A DNA stretch of 64,000 bases from positions 1-64,000 of the forward strand of contig PYIY01000074.1 in assembly GCA_003635195.1 (NCBI GenBank). Reading direction: 5' to 3'. This DNA comes from Candidatus Poribacteria bacterium (GTDB taxonomy: Bacteria; Poribacteria; WGA-4E; WGA-3G). The notes below the pieces were generated by a model. The model saw nothing but the letters and a program-made list of their open reading frames with translations. It searched no databases and was not told the origin of the DNA. The first letter of the stretch is position 1. Every line of letters begins with the position of its first letter. Shown piece after piece: positions 27,145 to 33,620 of the stretch. The position numbers and the translations under genes were made by a program.

Positions 27145-28062
27145 CTATGCGGCATTTTTCAAGCTGCATCCGGCATCATGAGCCTCGTCATCATCTGGAT
27201 AAAGTTCCAGTCCCTTGATAAAATCTCTAATGGCTTTGTCACGCTCGCCCTTATCACAGTAAACAGTAGCGCGATATTTATACGCATTGGCATGCTCTGG
27301 GTCAAGTTTTATCACCGTGCTAAAGTCTTTAATTGCTTCGTCATACGCCTCTGCCTCGTCGTAAAGTTTACCGCGATTGTAATATGCATCGGCATAATCC
27401 GGCTTCAGTTCTATCGCTTTAGTATAATCTGCGATGGCCTTGTCAAAATCAACTTTATCACGGTAAACGTTCCCGCGATTGTAATATGCTTTGGCATAAT
27501 TAGGTTTCAGCATTATTACTTCACTGTAGTCTTTAATGGCTTTGTCATGCTCCCCGATGTAACTATAAGCGTTGCCGCGCTTAATATAGTCTTCAACCAC
27601 TGTTGGATTGAGGGTCAGGGTTGCAGTGTAAAGTTTAATGTATCCTTCAGCGTCTTCCCTATTTTTAATTAGGTGCCGAGGGGGACCACCATTCAACTCT
27701 TGGCAGATTCTGATAAACCTGATTAATCCAGAAACTCCGAATCTATCAATGAGGGCTTGACTTCCGATTTCATAAACCTCACTATCTGTCATTTCTCGGA
27801 TTTCACTTTGAGGTGCAGCAAATCTTTTGGCGCGTGCGCGTTCTTCTGCTTCTCTTTCTGTCCGGCCATCTTGGATCTGCTTGACGATAGTGTCAATATC
27901 AGGTTGGTTGGCTAACAATTTATGCCGGTCGATGGAGTAATCGCCTTTACCCGGTTTGCAATGCCGAATAAACCGTTGCACTTGAGAGGCACCAAGTTTA
28001 TCCGTAAGGACTTTACGACTTATTTCATAAAGTTCATCATCTGTCAGTTCTATCGCGTTCAT
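27145..28062 (-). CDS. PIN-partner module fused to TPR repeats
   Basis: 305 residues. The N-terminal half has two copies of a module I do not know by name: LTDDELYEISRKVLTDKLG (residues 6-24, with following QRFIRHCKPGKGDYSIDRHKLLANQPDID) and MTDSEVYEIGSQALIDRFG (about 91-109). A charged linker (REAEERARAKR) separates them. The C-terminal half (about 155-295) has four TPR units (AYYNRGNVYRDKVDFDKAIADYTKAIELKPDY type). The start overlaps the 3' end of the upstream PIN-domain gene by 26 bases. The same overlapping arrangement, without TPRs, is found again at 33.3 kb. I infer an antitoxin or regulator role for the module and a protein-contact role for the TPRs. Confidence 0.8.
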   Translation of the reverse strand: MNAIELTDDELYEISRKVLTDKLGASQVQRFIRHCKPGKGDYSIDRHKLLANQPDIDTIVKQIQDGRTEREAEERARAKRFAAPQSEIREMTDSEVYEIGSQALIDRFGVSGLIRFIRICQELNGGPPRHLIKNREDAEGYIKLYTATLTLNPTVVEDYIKRGNAYSYIGEHDKAIKDYSEVIMLKPNYAKAYYNRGNVYRDKVDFDKAIADYTKAIELKPDYADAYYNRGKLYDEAEAYDEAIKDFSTVIKLDPEHANAYKYRATVYCDKGERDKAIRDFIKGLELYPDDDEAHDAGCSLKNAA

Positions 28063-28525
28063 TTTCTGTTATTTCCTGAAGCCATGTATAAGGATTTTCA
28101 ACATGGACGTGAAGTTGTGAAGCATCGCGTTTCGCTTTTCCAAGCAATTTGTCATCTGTTGTGAGAAAGACATCTACAGAACCGCTTTCAGAACAGGCAA
28201 GATGCAAAGCGTCCAACTCTCCAAAGCTTAATACTTCAAGTTGTTTAGATCTTGATTTTTCACCAATTCCAACGGAAACAGCCTGACGCACTTCAGTCAA
28301 CCACACTTTGATGCGGAGACGTTGATCCAAATCAGGAATACGATTTATCTCAAAGATCAAAGCATCACTGGATATCCAATCCCAACGTCCCACACGAAAC
28401 TGAGAAATGATCCAATCAATAGCTTCGGTTTCTTGCTGGATTCGAGTTTGCGTTTGATTATCAAAAAAACGGCTTAAACAACATGTATCAAGATAAATTT
28501 TCCAAGGCTGCAAATTGTGCTGCAC
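28037..28525 (-). CDS. PIN-domain protein (VapC-like)
   Basis: 162 residues from a GTG at 28525 (a later start at the in-frame TTG near residue 5 is possible). PIN-fold features: KIYLDTCCLSRFFDN with the first acidic residue, SSDALIFEINR with the central Glu, GELDALHLACSESGSVDVFLTTDDKLL with the conserved Asp pairs, and a closing HVENPYTWL strand. PIN proteins are Mg-dependent RNases and often toxins of toxin-antitoxin pairs. Its stop lies 26 bases inside the next gene, which encodes the two-module partner fused to TPRs, a coupling typical of toxin-antitoxin operons though in toxin-first order. Confidence 0.85.
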   Translation of the reverse strand: MQHNLQPWKIYLDTCCLSRFFDNQTQTRIQQETEAIDWIISQFRVGRWDWISSDALIFEINRIPDLDQRLRIKVWLTEVRQAVSVGIGEKSRSKQLEVLSFGELDALHLACSESGSVDVFLTTDDKLLGKAKRDASQLHVHVENPYTWLQEITENERDRTDR

Positions 28526-28628
28526 AAGTAGACCCAGACTCCAAAATGTAAGACAAAGTAGAATGCTTAATGGGTTAGTATATCACAACAAAGGAACAGA
28601 TCAGAGGCATTCAATTTTCAAATTGTCT

Positions 28629-28656
28629 GAATGCACGTCGCATTTGGGCGAGTCCA
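28629..28656. repeat. Intergenic repeat, family E
   Basis: GAATGCACGTCGCATTTGGG then CGAGTCCA; 25 of about 28 positions agree with the copy at 46976. Confidence 0.6.
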
Positions 28657-28776
28657 CAGCAAATCACGGATGACACGCATGAAGCCGATGACGCGGATTT
28701 TTAGATATTCGTCATCTGACATCAATTAGAGACCCCCAGGGGTTTTCCCAAAGAATTGAATGCCTCCGAACATAAC

Positions 28777-29451
28777 CTATGTCGAATAGCTAGCAGCCAT
28801 CCTAGACTTAATGAAATCTGCTGTAGGCAAGTGTATACCCGTTCTATTTATACGGCCGACAATCTCTATGACAGTATCTATATCAAGGTCTGCCATAAGT
28901 TCAATAACTCCGAGAGAATTGTTCCGAATTTCATAAAGTCTACGCATAGGCATAAGGATTTCATATCCCTCTATTCCGCTATTCTTCTCACAGTACTCGT
29001 CAACTAATCGGAGGAGTCTCGAATTAGAATTGAAAACAACGGAGATGTCAGAAATCCATTCTGGATCGTTACGGATAGCATTAGTCGTCACTGCGAAACT
29101 TTCCTTATCAGGATGAAAAGCTATCTGAATTCGCTGTTCTCTATATTTTTTGGTCAAAACTTCTTTTCCTAACAATGCTGCTCGAAGTGCCATTGTGCGT
29201 TGCTGCCCATCAATCAGGACCCGTTTACGGATTGATGATTCGCCGCCTCGGAGGTATATATCTGACTTCGGCCAGGTAATAAGATACCCGACAGGATAGC
29301 CATGGTAAAGTGAATCAATAAAATCTCGCACCTTAGGTGCGCTCCAAACAAAGGGTCTTTGGATTTCGGGAATAACTATCTCCTCGGTCTTAATCCAATT
29401 CAACAATGTATCAACAGAATATTGGTGTAATGAGTAACGCGAATTCGGCAT
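28777..29451 (-). pseudogene. Truncated DUF262 (GmrSD N-domain-like) protein
   Basis: 224 residues with a strong ribosome site (AAAAGGAG). It is the N-terminal part of a DUF262 protein: TLLNWIKTEEIVIPEIQRPFVWSAPKVRDFIDSLYHGYPVGYLITW, then the nucleotide-binding DGQQR (VLIDGQQRTMAL) and INRTGIHLPTADFIKSRMAA. Full-length DUF262 proteins run on for 150 or more residues, often to an HNH-type DUF1524 domain; here the frame stops right after SRMAASYST. So it is a truncated relic or a stand-alone N-domain. GmrSD-type proteins restrict modified phage DNA. It lies in a defence-type island. Confidence 0.7.
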
Positions 29452-29542
29452 TTTATCTCCTTTTAATCGAAATCACCCCTTTTCTGAAAGGGCCAGGGTG
29501 GCACAACCTAACAGGTTATGCTACATGCATATTGAAAAGTAT

Positions 29543-29827
29543 TCAATTAGAAATGGTATTATGATGGTAAAGGTCTGCGCGATAGCCGTGTGCATCGGCA
29601 TACTCAGGTTCCAGTTTTACTGCGATGCTAAAGTCGGCAATGGTTTCGTCAAAGTCGACGTTATCGCAATAAGCGTTGCCGCGGTTGTAATAGGCATCGG
29701 CATGATTGGGTTCACGTTTTATAACCTCGCTAAAGTCTGCGATGGCTTTGTCATGCTCACGTTTTTTGTAGTAAGCGATGCCGCGATTGTAATATGACTC
29801 GGTATCATTAGGTTTGTGTGTTCCCAT
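29543..29827 (-). CDS. Short TPR protein or fragment
   Basis: 94 residues made of two full and one partial TPR (ESYYNRGIAYYKKREHDKAIADFSEVIKREPNH and ADAYYNRGNAYCDNVDFDETIADFSIAVKLEPEY). The units are nearly the same as those of the TPR genes on either side (27145 and 29861), so it is probably a duplicated fragment of one of them. It starts 33 bases after the FRG-TPR stop, same strand. It may be expressed, but its role is unclear. Confidence 0.6.
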   Translation of the reverse strand: MGTHKPNDTESYYNRGIAYYKKREHDKAIADFSEVIKREPNHADAYYNRGNAYCDNVDFDETIADFSIAVKLEPEYADAHGYRADLYHHNTISN

Positions 29828-29860
29828 CTCACTATACTCCCTATTCGGTGGGGTTTAGAC

Positions 29861-31390
29861 TTACTGCTGCCTCAACATCGCCGCGATGTCTTCCGGTAAC
29901 TGAAGATCATTCTTCTGCTCAAAGTCCTCAACACTTTGGTGATCATTATGAAATAAAGCGATGATATCCACACCTCTATCGCTGGATTTTTTTAGATCCG
30001 CCCTAGCTTCTTTCCATCGTTCCATGCGCAATAAAGTCTCACCACGATAATAATAAGTAGTAGCATCATCAGGTTTCAATAGGATAACAACGCTAAAATC
30101 AAAAATAGCATGAACAGCATCACCCTTATCACGGTAAGCCTTTCCACGATTATTATACGCATTGGCATAATAGGATCTCAAGGCTATTGCTTTACTATAG
30201 TAATCAATAGCCTTATCATGTTCGCCTTTTTCATCATAAACAACACCCAGGTTATTATACGCTTCTGGAAACTCTGAATCCAAATCTATCGCTTTATTAT
30301 AGTTTTGTATTGCCAAATCTATCTCACCTATATCTTTGTAAGTTATGCCGCGATTGTTATAGAAATCTGCCTTCTCTGAATCCAAATCTATAGCAATGTT
30401 GAAATCATTTAGTGCTTTTTCAGTATCACCCATTTTAGCATAACATCTTCCGCGCTCGTTATACGCATTGGGGAATTCTGGGGCTGCCTCTATTGCAACA
30501 TTAAAGTCTTTGAGAGCAGGGTCAAACTGGTCAACATCGCGAAAAACAACTCCGCGATGAATATAAACTTCGATGAAATCTGATTTTAGTCTCAATGCTT
30601 CGGTAAAATGCTCATAAGCTTTTTCATACCATTTCAACTTCTCCTGCCTGTTATTTTCTAAACCTGCTCTATTTTGACAGATTACCCCTTTACCAAACTC
30701 AAGAGTAGGATCAAAGTACCTACCTAACCATTTTATAAATCCATGGACATCTTTGTAAATCTTTTTGGTAGATATGTCGTGATACTTTTCGAGATAGTTT
30801 AGCACGGACAGTTTAAGTTCCTTTGGAATAACCACCACAACGTCTGGATTGATAAAGCCTGTTGGCGACCGGAGCAGTACACTCTTTTGGGATTCCACCC
30901 GTTTAATTGCTTCTGAAGGTGTCTCCGATTGGTAATCTTCTGATTCTCCTTTTTGTAAGATAACCCTGCCATCTTTGTGATGGGATCCATCACAAGCAAA
31001 AAAGAGAGCAATCAGGTAGTCAGTTGTGAAGTCTATAAGATTGGTCTTGCCACCGTAGTGTTGGAGTCGCGCTAAGATTTCAAAATCACTGATTGTTTCG
31101 CTGCCGGGTTCATACAAATACTCTTTCGCCGATTCCAAAGTCCCCTTTTCCATGTTCGCAATATTAGATTCAATAATTTTACGGTACTCTTCTATACCCT
31201 CTTCCATTATAGAATCAGTCAATAATGAGCGGTACAGACTTGAGGAAACCTTTCCATGGTAAGGGTGTTCTTGATGCTCTTCAGGTTCACCCCGATAGAT
31301 GTAGTCTCCGTCAGCAGATTTTTCCACTATCTCTTGAATCTTTTCTAAAACCCTATTGAGTTCATTTTGAGAATCGGATTGAGTGTTCAT
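29861..31390 (-). CDS. FRG domain protein with C-terminal TPR array
   Basis: 509 residues. The N-terminal FRG domain (about 20-190) shows YIYRGEPEEH, SSSLYR, the core EILARLQHYGGKTNLIDFTTDYLIALFFACDG and DGRVILQ, then a basic helical linker. Residues about 235-470 hold seven TPRs. FRG domains occur in mobile and defence settings, but their biochemical role is not firmly known. The gene follows a small acidic protein gene by 20 bases, a two-gene layout that looks like antitoxin-plus-effector. AGGAG lies 13 bases before the ATG. The C-terminus (SVEDFEQKNDLQLPEDIAAMLRQQ) has no motif I know. Confidence 0.8.
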   Translation of the reverse strand: MNTQSDSQNELNRVLEKIQEIVEKSADGDYIYRGEPEEHQEHPYHGKVSSSLYRSLLTDSIMEEGIEEYRKIIESNIANMEKGTLESAKEYLYEPGSETISDFEILARLQHYGGKTNLIDFTTDYLIALFFACDGSHHKDGRVILQKGESEDYQSETPSEAIKRVESQKSVLLRSPTGFINPDVVVVIPKELKLSVLNYLEKYHDISTKKIYKDVHGFIKWLGRYFDPTLEFGKGVICQNRAGLENNRQEKLKWYEKAYEHFTEALRLKSDFIEVYIHRGVVFRDVDQFDPALKDFNVAIEAAPEFPNAYNERGRCYAKMGDTEKALNDFNIAIDLDSEKADFYNNRGITYKDIGEIDLAIQNYNKAIDLDSEFPEAYNNLGVVYDEKGEHDKAIDYYSKAIALRSYYANAYNNRGKAYRDKGDAVHAIFDFSVVILLKPDDATTYYYRGETLLRMERWKEARADLKKSSDRGVDIIALFHNDHQSVEDFEQKNDLQLPEDIAAMLRQQ

Positions 31391-31410
31391 TACGCGTTGT
31401 GTTCTCCTAT

Positions 31411-31620
31411 TTACTGACTATCAATCAAGGCATCAAGTATCCACTCACAGACTGTGGGGCCCAATTCCGCAAGAACTTCCATTAGCATGCCGAATTCATT
31501 CTGCGATGCAGCCTCATCTTCGGCAACGGCTTCATCTTCCGTCTGATTTTCGTAATAATCAATGACCTTTTGCACGCGTTCCTCGTCCCAGCCAGGGGGA
31601 AATTTATTCTGTTTCATCAT
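31411..31620 (-). CDS. Small acidic protein, antitoxin-like
   Basis: 69 residues: KFPPGWDEERVQKVIDYYENQTEDEAVAEDEAA, then a hydrophobic helix (MLMEVLAELGPTVCEWILDAL). The first half is a pattern I associate with small proteins placed before toxin-like genes in bacteria; no family name is certain. It stands 20 bases before the FRG-TPR gene and 51 bases after the interrupted PIN-partner gene, all same strand. Its size, acidity and position suggest an antitoxin or accessory protein for the FRG-TPR protein; this is inference. Confidence 0.65.
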   Translation of the reverse strand: MMKQNKFPPGWDEERVQKVIDYYENQTEDEAVAEDEAASQNEFGMLMEVLAELGPTVCEWILDALIDSQ

Positions 31621-31671
31621 CTGATTTTCAGTCTACTTAACACTATTAATATCACTATCAGGTAAGGATTG

Positions 31672-31913
31672 CTACAGTGAGTCAATAGACTGGTTGTTAT
31701 TGAGATGTTTAAAGTGCTGTTGTAAGAACCCAACATACCCGTATACATGAAGCTTGTCGGCAAGGATTTTCAGTCCGAGTTCATAGATTTCGATATTGGT
31801 GAGTTCTAATAAACCCTCGCGCCATGCAGCAATCCGTTCGGCTTTGATGCGTTCTTCCTCTTTTCGCTCTACTTCTCTACGGTGGATACGCTCCACGATC
31901 TCGTCAATACTAG
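31672..31913 (-). pseudogene. PIN-partner gene, 3' part (split by IS630)
   Basis: Encodes DEIVERIHRREVERKEEER, a charged linker, then LTNIEIYELGLKILADKLH, the second copy of the partner module, and a stop at 31672. Joined to the part at 33158-33321 with one CTAG and no IS sequence, 402 bases give an uninterrupted 133-residue protein. The remaining frame has no natural start of its own. Confidence 0.85.
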
Positions 31914-31920
31914 TATTGCA

Positions 31921-32586
31921 TCAAGTTTGAGTTTTAGGGTATAGTCTTTTTAGTTTGATGCGTGCGTCATCGGTTGTAAACCGCCAGTCGACGCGACCGG
32001 CGTTCTCGTTGCGATATTTCTGCCAAGCTTCTGCTTCTGAGCGAAGCGTCTGTAGGTCCGGGATCCGACGGTTCAGACACTGTCGAGAGAAGATACTCAA
32101 CTCAATCTCAGCAATGTTCAACCAACTCCCGTGTTTCGGCGTATGCACTAACTCTAACCGCGAAGACAACTCAAGTGCCTCGTTAGCAGGAAACGCTTTG
32201 TAGACAGACGCGATTTTATGCGTATTGAGATTATCACAAACTAACGTCACTCGCTCGGCATCGGGATAAACTTCGTCTAAAATATATTTGACTTCCTCCG
32301 CCCAATCTATGGCAGTGCGGCGCTCTCGGACTGAGACGCGCCGCCACCCTTGAAGGGGGTTGGTAAATAAGAAAGCAGAAACGACATCGACGCGCTTATA
32401 CTCGTAATCTCTGCGTGCGATGCGCCCGGGTTTCGCAGGCACGGGAGACCGGAGGTCTTTGAGCAACTGCACAGGACGTTCATCCATCGCGACAACCGGA
32501 CACCTCGGGTCTTCAGAGCGTTGGTAAACCTCTAAGACCTGCTCCATCGCCGCAACAAAGGCTTCATCTTCATCCGGCGGGATCAC
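31921..32586 (-). CDS. IS630-family transposase, DDE catalytic part (OrfB)
   Basis: 221 residues covering the catalytic domain: first Asp in VVAMDERPVQLL, second in VTLVCDNLNTHK, and Glu in SWLNIAEIELSIFSRQ, with HTPKHGSWLN preceding it, all IS630/Tc1-mariner hallmarks. It overlaps OrfA by four bases in the -1 frame and probably is expressed as an OrfA-OrfB fusion by frameshifting at 32618-32625, since in the fused frame the join reads LKKNALRPHRWAYWVIPPDEDEAF, a continuous family segment. Confidence 0.93.
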   Translation of the reverse strand: MIPPDEDEAFVAAMEQVLEVYQRSEDPRCPVVAMDERPVQLLKDLRSPVPAKPGRIARRDYEYKRVDVVSAFLFTNPLQGWRRVSVRERRTAIDWAEEVKYILDEVYPDAERVTLVCDNLNTHKIASVYKAFPANEALELSSRLELVHTPKHGSWLNIAEIELSIFSRQCLNRRIPDLQTLRSEAEAWQKYRNENAGRVDWRFTTDDARIKLKRLYPKTQT

Positions 32587-33056
32587 CCAGTATGCCCACC
32601 GATGCGGACGTAAGGCGTTTTTTTTAGAATCTGTCGGACGCCTTCAGCAGACAGACTCTCAACGATCTGAAGCGCAACAAGTTCATCAGCAAGGAGTTGT
32701 AACGTCCAGCGCGAGAAACCTTCAGGCGGGTCGCTACACGCTAACGCGATCAAACGCGCCTCACTCGCACCGTCAAGTTTCGGCAAACGAGACGGTCGAC
32801 TTTGGGGTTTCCGCTCCAAGGCAGCGAGCCTCTCACCCGTCGCAAAACGTTTGCGAACATTATAGGCGGTTTGTTCATGGCATCCGAACGCCTCGGAGAT
32901 TTTCGCATCTGTCCAGCCGGGACCGTTGCTATCGGCTTTCAGTAAGATGTGAGCACGCATGAGTTTCAGCGCAGAGTGCTCTCCCTTGCGAACTAACGTT
33001 TGTAGCGTCTGACGTTCTTCAGACGTCAGGTCAACTTTATGTTTTTGTTTTCTCAC
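32583..33056 (-). CDS. IS630-family transposase, DNA-binding part (OrfA)
   Basis: From GTG 33056 (AGAGG upstream): VRKQKHKVDLTSEERQTLQTLVRKGEHSALKLMRAHILL, then a helix-turn-helix DAKISEAFGCHEQTAYNVRKRFATG and a second, winged part RLPKLDGASEARLIALACSDPP...WTLQLLADEL. These domains bind the terminal repeats. The frame ends soon after the A8 slippery run (VRIGGHTG stop), whereas the -1 frame continues into OrfB. The frame is open to 33104, but those residues overlap the non-coding left end. Confidence 0.9.
   Translation of the reverse strand: MRKQKHKVDLTSEERQTLQTLVRKGEHSALKLMRAHILLKADSNGPGWTDAKISEAFGCHEQTAYNVRKRFATGERLAALERKPQSRPSRLPKLDGASEARLIALACSDPPEGFSRWTLQLLADELVALQIVESLSAEGVRQILKKTPYVRIGGHTG
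32618..32625 (-). other. Putative -1 ribosomal frameshift site (A8 run)
   Basis: On the minus strand CTA AAA AAA ACG contains the A AAA AAA heptamer in the OrfA frame. Slipping one base back reads AAA AAA AAC GCC and enters OrfB without a stop. Confidence 0.7.
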
Positions 33057-33157
33057 CGCAGACCTCTTGGAGATGGGATTCAAAGCATAGGGAGAATATA
33101 TCACAGAACATCGAAAAAAGTCAACAACTTTATCATAAATTCAATCTTGATGCAATA

Positions 33158-33321
33158 CTAGGCTGATCTGCCAACAACTTATGCCGCTCGGCAGTATAAT
33201 CGTAATCGCTCGGTTTACACTGCTGGAGAAACTTTGCAGTATACGCGGGTCCAAGTTGTTCTGTAAGTTCCTTAATCCCAACCTCATAAAGTTCAAGATC
33301 CGTCATCTTTAAGATGTCCAT
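33158..33321 (-). pseudogene. PIN-partner gene, 5' part (split by IS630)
   Basis: Starts at ATG 33321 (MDILKMTDLELYEVGIKELT): the first partner module followed by AKFLQQCKPSDYDYTAERHKLLADQPSI, nearly the same as RFIRHCKPGKGDYSIDRHKLLANQPDID of the TPR-fused paralogue. It is cut by IS630 at CTAG (33158-33161). The start lies 29 bases inside the 3' end of the PIN remnant, the same overlap as in the cassette at 28.0 kb. Confidence 0.85.
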
Positions 33322-33476
33322 TCTCTGTCTCCCATAACCATGTATAAGGATTCTCAACATGGATGTGAAGCCGATTCCGATAACGTTTTACTCTTCTGGA
33401 CAGCCTATCATCGGTTGTGAGAAAGAAATTCACTTCGCGACTTTCAGCATAGGCGAATTGTTTGCTGGATAATTAC
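33293..33476 (-). pseudogene. Truncated PIN-domain gene (C-terminal remnant)
   Basis: Minus-strand frame ending at TGA 33295-33293 encodes QFAYAESREVNFFLTTDDRL and HIHVENPYTWLWETENGH. This matches HLACSESGSVDVFLTTDDKLL and HVHVENPYTWLQE of the intact PIN gene at 28037-28525. The frame meets a stop (TAA) near 33473 and the N-terminal two thirds, including the first catalytic Asp, are missing. Too short for a functional PIN fold. Confidence 0.8.
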
Positions 33477-33542
33477 CTACACGTAATTATACCATAATAC
33501 ACGTTGAAATCGCAAATTGTTTCCGATAGACAAAACATAACT

Positions 33543-33571
33543 TTCACCAATAAACCTAAATATGATATACT
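33543..33571 (+). promoter_or_regulatory. Possible promoter of the 631-aa protein gene
   Basis: TTCACC (33543-33548), 17 bases, TATACT (33566-33571) with TGA just before it (extended -10). 50 bases before the ATG. Confidence 0.5.
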
Positions 33572-33620
33572 GCAACCAATTACAGCCTAAAAGCTTTACA
33601 CTTCTATTAGGAGCAAAAAG

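Larger units (their letters stand above)
31914..33157 (-). mobile_element. IS630-family insertion sequence, apparently intact
   Basis: About 1.24 kb, bounded by perfect 12-bp terminal inverted repeats TATTGCATCAAG (31914-31925) and CTTGATGCAATA (33146-33157). Both sides are flanked by CTAG (31910-31913 and 33158-33161). IS630 elements insert at TA, IS630 itself at CTAG, so either TA or CTAG is the duplicated target. It carries a two-frame transposase with a slippery A8. The OrfB stop codon lies inside the left terminal repeat. It interrupts the PIN-partner gene in the same orientation. The clean ends and open frames suggest a recent insertion. Confidence 0.93.

Noticed and set aside
28629..28730. 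Short frame MSDDEYLKIRVIGFMRVIRDLL as a small gene
   Set aside because: It overlaps an intergenic repeat and has no ribosome site or family match.
32583..32640. IS630 transposase as a frameshifted pseudogene
   Set aside because: The frame change sits on an A AAA AAA slippery run and the fused product is intact, so programmed frameshifting is the better reading.
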